From Desulfobacteraceae bacterium (lineage in GTDB: Bacteria; Desulfobacterota; DSM-4660; Desulfatiglandales; B25-G16): a DNA stretch of 19,873 nucleotides. Under the pieces are notes generated by a model. The model was not told the origin of the DNA, made no database searches, and saw nothing but the letters and a program-made list of their open reading frames with translations. Positions 8,007 through 14,769 of the stretch are shown here, piece after piece (the first letter of the stretch is position 1; each line of letters begins with the position of its first letter). Location of the stretch: assembly GCA_030615565.1 (NCBI GenBank), contig JAUWZC010000013.1:1-19873 (forward strand), given 5' to 3'. The position numbers were made by a program, and so were the translations under genes.

Positions 8007-8042
8007 AAGTTAAAAGTTAGAATGATTTTGCTCCTTAACTTT
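8006..8042. terminator. Possible weak stem-loop after the response regulator
   Basis: AAAGTTAA (8006-8013) and TTAACTTT (8035-8042) can pair as an 8-bp AT-rich stem around a 21-base loop, right at the regulator's stop codon. There is no clear T-run, so terminator function is doubtful. It marks the junction between core DNA and the island. Confidence 0.25.
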
Positions 8043-8056
8043 AGGCACTTCCTACT

Positions 8057-8149
8057 ATTTCTATTTCATTTATCCTTTCCCAGAGTTCTTGTCTTCCTTG
8101 GCCTGTTTTGCGGAAAAGGTGATAGGTTAACCAAAGCTTTCCGTTAGAC
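8057..8149 (-). pseudogene. Detached, degenerate copy of the engB 3' end
   Basis: This segment matches the 3' end of the intact engB at 14781-14875 (EngB residues ~160-192) at about 80 of 92 positions by hand alignment. Both are on the - strand. The protein trace KTGQGRQELWERINEI corresponds to EngB KTGQGRQALWKRINEI. A one-base deletion just before that block (GCGG against GGCGG on the + strand) puts the upstream part out of frame, and a two-base deletion lies near the 3' end. It has no gene body of its own. The similarity stops at about 8149, where a cysteine hydrolase fragment begins. Confidence 0.85.
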
Positions 8150-8289
8150 AACACATTTCTTATGATTGGTGATGCGATTGGCAGGAAAAATTGCTGCATA
8201 TCAATCACAAGCAAAGCGCATTTGCCGGGTTTTGGCCATGCTGGACGGATATTGTATTTATCTATTTTTTGAAGGTAGTCTGAGGCCAT
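8150..8289 (-). pseudogene. Truncated isochorismatase/cysteine hydrolase N-terminus
   Basis: The ATG at 8289 follows the stop of the upstream FAD enzyme by five bases and has AGG in range, so it was once translated as the next gene in that operon. Its first 46 or so residues include CALLVIDMQQFFLP, the start of the isochorismatase-like cysteine hydrolase fold. D30 is the position of the family's catalytic Asp. Everything beyond is missing: the family's catalytic Lys and Cys are absent, and a full protein would be about 180-220 residues. The reading frame continues into the engB remnant and stops at 8041, giving an 82-codon chimeric ORF that cannot be a working hydrolase. Confidence 0.72.
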
Positions 8290-8294
8290 TTGTT

Positions 8295-10016
8295 TTACCT
8301 GACAAATCTTTTTTCATCATCCGTTATGTCCAGGCCCAGAGTTCCGCCTGGGTTCATTATGTTATTGGGGTCGAAGTGATTCTTAAGCGAACGTAAAACA
8401 TCCATCTGGACCTTTCCCAGATGATTTTCCATCCATGGTGCAAACATCCTGCCTACGCCATGGTGATGGCTTAATGATCCTCCATGTTTTACGATCTGTT
8501 CTATAATCCCTTCCTGGAATTCTTTATATTCTTTGATATCATCCATCTTTGCGATAAATATGAAATAAAGATTCGTCCCCTGGGGATAAAAATGGGACCC
8601 ATGGGTCATACATATCGTATTTGAACGCCCTTTTATAAAAGACCTCACTCCCTGATGCAGATTATGAAGATTATCCCATGTTACGGCTGATTCCAGGGTG
8701 TCTATCATGATACCGAAGTCATTAAAATCCTCTCTCATATAAGGATCTGTGTACCTTACATGCTCCCATTTTTTTGCTGGGTATCCGGTAATATACATTG
8801 CGCCGCGGCTTGAACAGATTTTTTTTACTTTTTTCTTTACGCTTTTCGCAAAAGCTTTTTCACCTTCACTATGACCGATAAAAAGACAGCGCTTCATCGG
8901 TTTATACCCGCGATAATTCATAATTCTGTCAATGACTGTCCCTTCTATACCGTAAAGCTTAAGTGCAACATCAGTCTCTTCGGGATCAGAAATTCTAAAC
9001 ACTGAGGGCATACCGAACTCCCCCTGAGATATTTCCCGTGCAGCATCAACAGTATCCTCCCATGATGGAAATATAAATGCAAACCTTTGGCGGTTTTCAG
9101 GCATGTATCTGAATATTTTACAGGTCACACTTACAAGGATACCATATGATCCCTCGCTCCCTTTCATAATATCGTTAACTTTAGGTCCCGTAGCGGTTCC
9201 GGGGTAATCGAGGGTTTTGAAAGTTCCTGCCGGTGTTACATATTCCTGGCTTAGTACGATATCATACATATCCCCGTAATAGGAAGACTCTTGCCCTGAA
9301 CCGAGCGTTACGATCCAGCCTCCAACGGAAGAGTATTCAAACGACTGGGGAAAATGACCGCCGGTATATCTTCTTCTAGCATTAAACAGACCCGGCGCTT
9401 TATTGAGCGTCTTTTCATAATCCGGTCCCAACATGCCTGGTTCAACGGTGATCGTCTGGTTTGTTTCATTAAACTCCAGAACCCGGTTCATATGTGTATT
9501 CATCACAAGAGTGACACCGCCTTTAACTGCCTTGAATCCAAAATTCACACAGGAGCCACCACCATAGACATAAATCGGGATCTGCTGCTTGTTACAGTAT
9601 TTCACAATCTTTTGCACATCCTCCTTACTGCGGGGATGCATTACAAGATCCGGTACATCTTTGCAGATGCCGTTTCTGAGATCCATCACCTCCTGTGCTG
9701 TTTTTCCGTTTGCATATTTTACCCTGGAATAATCATCAAATGATACATTCTCTTTTCCGACAAAATCAAAAAGTCTGTTGATCTGGTCCCCAGAAAGCTT
9801 AACCGGCTGGTTTAAAAAGACCTGCTTGTTTCCCTCTTTCTTCCTTTCGTAAAAATCCGAATCGGTCATTTGAAATCTTTCTTTCATCATTTCATAGAGC
9901 CTGCGATTCGGATGCTTGAATCCGTCCGGATCTCCCCATTTGAATATGGATCTGTATGTTCCCGGCTTTGGAGGTGCATTTATCCAGTCCGGATAAAAAT
10001 TTTTACTATTACGCAT
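8295..10016 (-). CDS. FAD-linked oxidase related to alkylglycerone-phosphate synthase
   Basis: A 573-residue protein of the FAD_binding_4 (VAO/PCMH) superfamily with a C-terminal FAD-oxidase domain. The N-terminal block has FKWGDPDGF, recalling the AGPS family. The FAD domain (about 95-275) has VMHPRSKEDVQKIV, VYGGGSCVNFG, SSVGGWIVTLGSGQESSYYGD-like and GSEGSYGI segments. Residues known to matter in mammalian AGPS seem kept: Arg in PSVFRISDP, Tyr in SHFYPQGTN, and the triple-His active site HHHGVG (517-522). AGPS swaps the acyl chain of acyl-DHAP for a fatty alcohol, making ether lipid. A related oxidase on another substrate is possible. I chose the ATG at 10016 because AGAAGGGAG sits upstream; an in-frame extension to 10109 crosses a repeat element. 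Confidence 0.8.
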   Translation of the reverse strand: MRNSKNFYPDWINAPPKPGTYRSIFKWGDPDGFKHPNRRLYEMMKERFQMTDSDFYERKKEGNKQVFLNQPVKLSGDQINRLFDFVGKENVSFDDYSRVKYANGKTAQEVMDLRNGICKDVPDLVMHPRSKEDVQKIVKYCNKQQIPIYVYGGGSCVNFGFKAVKGGVTLVMNTHMNRVLEFNETNQTITVEPGMLGPDYEKTLNKAPGLFNARRRYTGGHFPQSFEYSSVGGWIVTLGSGQESSYYGDMYDIVLSQEYVTPAGTFKTLDYPGTATGPKVNDIMKGSEGSYGILVSVTCKIFRYMPENRQRFAFIFPSWEDTVDAAREISQGEFGMPSVFRISDPEETDVALKLYGIEGTVIDRIMNYRGYKPMKRCLFIGHSEGEKAFAKSVKKKVKKICSSRGAMYITGYPAKKWEHVRYTDPYMREDFNDFGIMIDTLESAVTWDNLHNLHQGVRSFIKGRSNTICMTHGSHFYPQGTNLYFIFIAKMDDIKEYKEFQEGIIEQIVKHGGSLSHHHGVGRMFAPWMENHLGKVQMDVLRSLKNHFDPNNIMNPGGTLGLDITDDEKRFVR

Positions 10017-10029
10017 TTTTTTCTCCCTT

Positions 10030-10083
10030 CTAAGAAACAAAATGTGGAAAAAATCATGGAGATGTCTTTTTTTGTTATGCCCC
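10030..10083. mobile_element. MITE-like element, partial copy 2 (one end only)
   Basis: This matches the inverse of the right end of copy 1 (213-271): CTAAGAAAC, ATGTGGAAAA, then TCATGGAGATGTC, a T7 run and ATGCCC. Similarity ends at about 10083 and no inverse partner follows before 10650. It is therefore a solo end or a decayed copy. Its outer edge abuts the ribosome binding site (AGAAGGGAG on the - strand) of the FAD-linked oxidase, so part of that gene's leader comes from the repeat. Confidence 0.65.
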
Positions 10084-10170
10084 TGGCCCAGACCTGGCTT
10101 GCAAGACATGAGTTTGTATAGCTAAGCATAAATAAAATAGCGATTATACGATATTCCAGAAACTTCGCGC

Positions 10171-10209
10171 CTCCCGATCCCGTCCTGGTCTCGGGACGGG
10201 GAGGGCGGG
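10171..10209. repeat. GC-rich hairpin
   Basis: CCCGTCC (10179-10185) pairs perfectly with GGACGGG (10194-10200) around the loop TGGTCTCG. Outer CTCCC and GGGAGGGCGG segments could extend it imperfectly. It resembles the hairpin at 976-1008 in style rather than sequence. No T-run follows, so it is a repeat or structural element rather than a clear terminator. Confidence 0.5.
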
Positions 10210-10314
10210 CCTCATAAATGCACAGGAATGGCCCCCGATAATCGGGATTTAATAGGGGGAGCTTATAATAGTATTGTCAAGTTGCCCGTCGGCCTCGAGT
10301 CGTTCGACCTGGAG

Positions 10315-10419
10315 GCCATTCGGCTCCGAGCCTTTCGGCCCCGGGCCTTTCGGCCCCGAGCCTTTCGGCCCCGAGCTCAAGGCCGAGGGGCTCAAGGCCG
10401 AGGGGCTCAAGGCCGAGGG
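10315..10419. repeat. Two opposed 15-bp tandem arrays forming a long dyad
   Basis: Seven exact 15-bp periods fill 105 bp. Four units of the GCCTTTCGGCCCCGA type (10315-10374, the first and second slightly changed) are followed by three identical units GCTCAAGGCCGAGGG (10375-10419). The second unit is roughly the inverse of the first, so the arrays face each other across GAGCTC (10373-10378) and can form a long imperfect cruciform or RNA hairpin. The region is far richer in GC than its surroundings. Confidence 0.85.
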
Positions 10420-10583
10420 GCTCTCGACAGGCTCAGGGCCGAGAGGCAGCGTCGGAGTCAGATGCTGTTTATTAACGGTTTGAGCATTATAAGTAGAAAT
10501 TGAAATTCTATTAAAAAGTCTCTGTATTGCCAAGCCGAATCTGCAGATATGATGTTGATTTTTTATTAAATTATTAAAATTGA

Positions 10584-10612
10584 TTGATAATTTCTAATTT
10601 AAGTGGTATGAC
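10584..10612 (+). promoter_or_regulatory. Predicted sigma-70-type promoter of the fadR-like gene
   Basis: TTGATA (10584-10589) is a 5/6 match to the -35 box. After a 17-base spacer comes TATGAC (10607-10612), a 4/6 match to the -10 box, preceded by TG one base upstream (extended -10). Transcription would start near 10619, giving a 30-base leader with AAAGGA (10639-10644) before the ATG at 10650. Confidence 0.5.
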
Positions 10613-10617
10613 CTCTT
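10601..10617. promoter_or_regulatory. Predicted FadR-type operator
   Basis: AAGTGGTATGACCTCTT fits the known E. coli FadR site (TGGTNNGACC core inside a 17-bp dyad; the fadB core is TGGTACGACC). It is a 7-3-7 dyad with six of seven pairs intact. It covers the predicted -10 box and lies 33 bp before the start of a gene whose product closely resembles FadR, so autorepression relieved by acyl-CoA is the natural model (inference). Confidence 0.62.
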
Positions 10618-10649
10618 ACCAGCTATAAAAGAAAAAATAAAGGAAAAAA

Positions 10650-11378
10650 ATGGAAACAAAAACAAACTCGCTCCTTCGCCCAACACAATATGTAGAACAT
10701 AAAATATTAACGTCTATACTGGATGGAACATACCCTCCCGGAGCGGTTTTACCGAATGAGAGAAACCTTGCCGTGCAAATCGGTGTAACTAGGCCGACTT
10801 TGCGTGAAACCCTGCAGCGCCTTTCCAGTGAAGGGTGGATTGCGATACGGCACGGAAAACAGACCGTCATCAACGATTACTGGAAAAATGGCGGCCTGAG
10901 AATGCTCAGTACCATGGCAAAGTATGGCGAGTTTTTGCCGGACGGATTGATCACCCATCTTCTTGAAGTAAGGTGCACCCTGCTTCCGATTATTGCACGG
11001 CTGTCTGTTGAGAAATCACCTAAGGCAGTTTTTAATTTTTTAGCCCTGGCTGATGATCTTGATGATAAAGCAAATATTTTTGCAACGTATGACTGGAAAT
11101 TGCAGCTTCTTATGGCCAGACACTCCCGCAATCCGATATATACTATGATTTTAAATGACTTTACATCTGTCTTTGAGGCCATGGCATTTCATTATTTCAG
11201 CCTACAAAAAGCCAGGAAGACATCCAGAAAATATTACATTGATCTTTCAGATGCAATTCAACAAGGCGGCACAGGTGTTGAGCAAATAGTTCGGAAAACC
11301 ATGGAAAAGAGCATTGAAATCTGGAACGAAGTTAAAACTTTAAAGAAAAAACATGAAACTCGAAGAACTAAAAAGTGA
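10650..11378 (+). CDS. FadR-like GntR-family transcription regulator
   Basis: The 242-residue protein has the length and order of E. coli FadR (239). The N-terminal winged helix (about 10-78) has PPGAVLPNERNLA, the recognition stretch IGVTRPTLRETLQRL (44-58) and the wing tip RHGK (67-70), almost word for word as in FadR, whose Arg and His contact DNA. The C-terminal helical domain has NPIYTMILND (161-170), HYF (181-183) and SIEIW (221-225), matching FadR's NPIYGLILNG, HYF and SGEIW, the last part of its acyl-CoA pocket. FadR leaves DNA when it binds long-chain acyl-CoA; the same is inferred here. The 3' end overlaps the glpD-like gene by 26 bases, and an operator-like dyad lies upstream. Confidence 0.85.
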   Translation: METKTNSLLRPTQYVEHKILTSILDGTYPPGAVLPNERNLAVQIGVTRPTLRETLQRLSSEGWIAIRHGKQTVINDYWKNGGLRMLSTMAKYGEFLPDGLITHLLEVRCTLLPIIARLSVEKSPKAVFNFLALADDLDDKANIFATYDWKLQLLMARHSRNPIYTMILNDFTSVFEAMAFHYFSLQKARKTSRKYYIDLSDAIQQGGTGVEQIVRKTMEKSIEIWNEVKTLKKKHETRRTKK

Positions 11379-13002
11379 CTGGGGCCTGATCATCATCGGC
11401 GGGGGGATCACCGGTGCAGGCATCTTCAGGGAAGCGGTCAGGATGGGCCTGGATGTACTTCTTCTGGAAAAGCAGGATTTTGCGTGGGGAACTTCCAGCC
11501 GCTCTTCCAAATTAATCCATGGCGGTCTACGCTATCTTAAAGAAAAACGGTTTTTACTAACCAGGGCTTCCGTCAATGAACGTGAGTATTTACTCAAACA
11601 TGCGCCTGGGCTGGTGGAATCCCTCGGCTTTTTAATGCCCGTTTATGACAAACAGCGGCCGGGAAAAAAAATGCTAAGTATAGGTCTTTCACTATATGAC
11701 ATGATTGCCCTTGAAAAGCAGCATAGGTTTTATGAAGCAGCCGAGTTCTCCTCTCTGATCCCGCAGATTAAACAGGAAGCGCTTTTAGGGGGATTTCTTT
11801 TTTTTGATGCACAGGTTGATGACGCCCGTCTGGTTTTGCGCCTGATAAATGAAGCTGTGGCGTCTGGCGGCATTGCTATGAATTACATAACTGCAGATAA
11901 AATAAACCGAAATGCCTGTGGAGAGGTTATTGGCATCACAGTAAAGGATACGGAAACACATGAGGTAAAGAATCTGTCAACACCAACAGTCATTAACGCC
12001 ACCGGATCCTGGGCTGAAGAGCTACATCCGTCACCCAAACCGAAACTTCATCTGCGACCTTTGTGGGGCAGTCATCTTATATTCCCGAGCCGGGTTTTAC
12101 CACTTTCTCATGCTGTCAGCTTTGTCCATCCCTGGGATAACAGACCTGTCTTTGTTATTCCCTGGGAAGGATCGCTGCTTTTAGGTACAACCGATGTTGA
12201 TCATAAGAAAGATCTTTCAAAAGAGCCTGCCATTAGCGAAGAAGAAATTTCCTACCTGATGGAAGGTTTTAAAACTATGTTCCCGTCAGTCGATATTTCC
12301 TTAAAGGATTGCCTTTCAACATTTGCTGGCATCCGTCCGATACTCAGCAAGGGTAAGCTTTCACCATCTGAAGAATCCCGTGAACATATTGTCTGGACAG
12401 ATAAGGGTCTTGTCACAATAACCGGGGGAAAGCTTACAACCTTCCGGCGGTCAGCACTAGATGCCTTAAAGGCCGTCAAACCTTTTTTAACACCTGGCAA
12501 AATCAAAGGGCCGCGAGCTCCTGTTTTTTTTAAGGTACCCGGCCATCCTGAAAAGGATTACGGCCTGCCCGTCAGCGTATGGCATCGCCTTTATGGACGA
12601 TACGGAGAAAGGGCAAATGATCTGGTTTCTATGGCTGCTCCCGAAGATCTTTCATATATTCCTGGTACACATACGCTCTGGGCGGAATTGCCCTTTGCGG
12701 CAAAGCATGAACAAGTAGGGCACCTAAGTGATCTGCTTTTAAGACGAGTACGCATAGGTTTGTTGACACCACAGGGAGGAAAGGCATATCTTAATCGAAT
12801 CCATAAAATTTGCAAAGATGCATTGCCATGGGATAAGAAACGCTGGAGGAAAGAAATAAAAAGTTATCTTAAGCACTGGGACTGTTATTATTCACTGCCG
12901 CAAAAATACGCTGCAGAACCTGCTTGGTCTAAACCTTTCTCTTTCAGAAAATTCAGGGAAAATTTAAAGGACTTTTTTCAAAAAATTATATACGGGAAAT
13001 AA
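11353..13002 (+). CDS. glpD: FAD-dependent glycerol-3-phosphate dehydrogenase (GlpD-like)
   Basis: The enzyme oxidises sn-glycerol-3-phosphate to dihydroxyacetone phosphate at the membrane and passes electrons to quinone. The 549-residue protein is close to the size of Bacillus GlpD. The N-terminal FAD motif is IIIGGGITGAG (13-23), followed by LLLEKQDFAWGTSSRSSKLI and the signature HGGLRYL. The middle has INATGSWAEE and PLWGSHL; later come LLGTTDVDH and ITGGKLTTFRRSA, both standard for the family. A C-terminal helical domain follows. The start lies inside the fadR-like gene, so translation is probably coupled; its own Shine-Dalgarno is weak. Arginine codons are 21 CGN to 10 AGR, unlike the lpx genes. 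The actual substrate could be a related glycerol phosphate. Confidence 0.87.
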   Translation: MKLEELKSDWGLIIIGGGITGAGIFREAVRMGLDVLLLEKQDFAWGTSSRSSKLIHGGLRYLKEKRFLLTRASVNEREYLLKHAPGLVESLGFLMPVYDKQRPGKKMLSIGLSLYDMIALEKQHRFYEAAEFSSLIPQIKQEALLGGFLFFDAQVDDARLVLRLINEAVASGGIAMNYITADKINRNACGEVIGITVKDTETHEVKNLSTPTVINATGSWAEELHPSPKPKLHLRPLWGSHLIFPSRVLPLSHAVSFVHPWDNRPVFVIPWEGSLLLGTTDVDHKKDLSKEPAISEEEISYLMEGFKTMFPSVDISLKDCLSTFAGIRPILSKGKLSPSEESREHIVWTDKGLVTITGGKLTTFRRSALDALKAVKPFLTPGKIKGPRAPVFFKVPGHPEKDYGLPVSVWHRLYGRYGERANDLVSMAAPEDLSYIPGTHTLWAELPFAAKHEQVGHLSDLLLRRVRIGLLTPQGGKAYLNRIHKICKDALPWDKKRWRKEIKSYLKHWDCYYSLPQKYAAEPAWSKPFSFRKFRENLKDFFQKIIYGK

Positions 13003-13070
13003 CAGATCGAACCGAAAACAGACATCATATACTCTGCAATATTAGAAAGTTTTTTTTCAAGAGATGAATT

Positions 13071-14630
13071 ATGACCACCAAAGATCTACTGTTGGCCATT
13101 GACAACGGGACCCAAAGCATTAAGGCCCTGATCTTCGATCTTGAAGGCCGGATTGTGGCGAAGGAGATCATTTCCTTTACGCCCTATTATTCTGATCATC
13201 CCGGGTGGGCGGAACAGGACCCGGAGGTATTCTGGCAGACTCTTTGCCATGCCTGTCAAGGACTGTGGCAACAGGAGAAAGGTTATAAAGAGCGGATAGC
13301 CGGAGTTGCACTTACAACACAAAGAGGTACTGTAATCAATGTTGACAGGGACGGGATACCCCTTCGTCCTGCTATAGTCTGGCTGGATCAGCGTAAAACT
13401 CACGGACTTCGTCCCCTTGGAGGGCTCTGGGGCTTACTCTTCAAACTTATTCGCCTGCGTGAGACGATTGCCTATTTCCAGGCAGAGGCCGAAGCCAATT
13501 GGATACACACGTATCAGCCTGACCTTTGGCGAAACACGTATAAATACTTGCTCCTTTCAGGTTATCTTACATACAGACTGACCGGGGAATTCGTAGATTC
13601 TATCGGATGCCAGGTCGGCTATATCCCTTTTGACTACAAAAAACTTCGATGGGCTTCAAACCGGGACTGGAAATGGGGAGTACTGCCCGTTGATCGCAGT
13701 ATGCTGCCTAAAGTGATACCACCCGGCCAGGTACTTGGAAATATCACCCAAAGGGCTGCTGCAGAGACAGGTCTTCCGGCCGGGCTGCCAATGATCGCAG
13801 CTGCGGCTGACAAGGCATGTGAAGTGATAGGTTCCGGAAGTCTTGATCCTTCCATCGGTTGTCTGAGCTATGGTACAACAGCCACAATTAATGTTACCAG
13901 TAAAAAATATATTGAAGCAATACCGCTGCTCCCTCCATATCCATCTGCCGTACCAAAATATCACACCATCGAAGTGCAGATTTATCGCGGATACTGGATG
14001 GTAAGCTGGTTTAAAGAGGAATTCGGGCATCTGGAACAGCGTGAGGCTGCCAGGCAGGGCCTGAAAGCCGAGGACCTGTTTGAAAAACTCGTGGAGAATA
14101 TTCCTCCGGGTTCCATGGGTCTTATGCTCCAGCCTTTCTGGTCACCGGGGCTAAAACTGCCGGGTCCTGAAGCCAAAGGCGCCATAATCGGCTTTGGTGA
14201 CGTTCACACCAGAGCGCATCTTTATCGGTCGATCCTAGAGGGTTTGGCCTATGCGCTCAGGGAAGGAAAAGAACGTATAGAAAAACGAACCAGCATTCCT
14301 GTAACAAATCTGAGGGTATCGGGCGGAGGGAGTCAAAGTAAAAGCGCTATGCAGCTTACGGCAGATATCTTCGGTATGCCGACAGCCAGACCCCATCTTT
14401 ATGAAACTTCCGGTCTCGGAGCTTCCATAGATGCAGCTGTCGGGCTTGGCCTGCACAGTGATTTCAAATCTGCAGTTAAAGCCATGACCCGTGTTGGGGA
14501 AGTTTTTGAGCCTAATATGAAAACCCATAATCTCTACAGTGAACTATATTATGATGTGTATAAAAAGATGTACAAACGCCTAAAACCATTCTATGAACGT
14601 ATCCGCGAAATCACCGGTTACCCTAAATGA
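13071..14630 (+). CDS. FGGY-family carbohydrate/polyol kinase, substrate unknown
   Basis: The 519-residue protein has both actin-like lobes of the FGGY kinases. The phosphate-1 loop is AIDNGTQSIKA (9-19). GWAEQDPEVFW (45-55) and AIVWLDQR (101-108) follow. The likely catalytic Asp is D247 in AAAADKACE, and the adenosine-binding block is VSGGGSQSK (416-424). In glycerol kinase (GlpK) the segment NQRET supplies Arg and Glu that hold glycerol. Here it reads TQRGT (R85-G86), so the glycerol-binding Glu is missing and glycerol is a doubtful substrate. It follows glpD by 68 bases on the same strand, so it probably feeds a polyol phosphate into the same pathway. Confidence 0.83.
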   Translation: MTTKDLLLAIDNGTQSIKALIFDLEGRIVAKEIISFTPYYSDHPGWAEQDPEVFWQTLCHACQGLWQQEKGYKERIAGVALTTQRGTVINVDRDGIPLRPAIVWLDQRKTHGLRPLGGLWGLLFKLIRLRETIAYFQAEAEANWIHTYQPDLWRNTYKYLLLSGYLTYRLTGEFVDSIGCQVGYIPFDYKKLRWASNRDWKWGVLPVDRSMLPKVIPPGQVLGNITQRAAAETGLPAGLPMIAAAADKACEVIGSGSLDPSIGCLSYGTTATINVTSKKYIEAIPLLPPYPSAVPKYHTIEVQIYRGYWMVSWFKEEFGHLEQREAARQGLKAEDLFEKLVENIPPGSMGLMLQPFWSPGLKLPGPEAKGAIIGFGDVHTRAHLYRSILEGLAYALREGKERIEKRTSIPVTNLRVSGGGSQSKSAMQLTADIFGMPTARPHLYETSGLGASIDAAVGLGLHSDFKSAVKAMTRVGEVFEPNMKTHNLYSELYYDVYKKMYKRLKPFYERIREITGYPK

Positions 14631-14769
14631 AAGTTTACAAGAACCGGATAGTATGCAATATTCCGAAAAGCTTAAAGGTGTGTGAAAAGCTTAAAGGTTG
14701 ATGAATTTAAAAAATGTTTGTATTAATTTAGCCTGTTGAAAACCGGATTATCTAAAAAGACCCACTCAA
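14631..14769. other. Island-engB spacer with a 15-bp direct repeat
   Basis: The spacer between the convergent kinase and engB genes holds two exact copies of GAAAAGCTTAAAGGT (14665-14679 and 14684-14698). There is no strong terminator hairpin, and no tRNA or integrase trace. It forms the right edge of the proposed island. Confidence 0.5.

Larger units (their letters stand above)
10017..10649. other. 633-bp divergent intergenic region, repeat-rich
   Basis: This region separates the - strand FAD enzyme from the + strand fadR-like gene. In order it holds the partial MITE (10030-10083), AT-rich sequence (10100-10160), a GC-rich hairpin (about 10171-10209), the palindrome CCCGATAATCGGG (10234-10246), two opposed 15-bp tandem arrays (10315-10419) and an AT-rich fadR promoter region (10500-10649). 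Reading frames across the arrays stay open only because 15 is a multiple of three. I see no gene here. Confidence 0.7.

Noticed and set aside
8057..8149. Second functional engB
   Set aside because: Only the last 30 or so codons remain, with frameshifting deletions; all GTP-binding motifs before G5 are missing.
10017..10109. 31-residue N-terminal extension of the FAD-linked oxidase
   Set aside because: It is translated from the MITE end and has no match to the family; AGAAGGGAG directly before the ATG at 10016 decides the start.
10315..10419. CRISPR array
   Set aside because: Units are 15 bp and directly abutting, with no spacers; no cas gene is present.
10228..10533. Overlapping open frames of about 70-94 codons on both strands with pentapeptide repeats
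   Set aside because: They arise from the 15-bp tandem arrays, which keep every frame open. There is no good ribosome binding site, no domain, and the frames end soon after the repeats.
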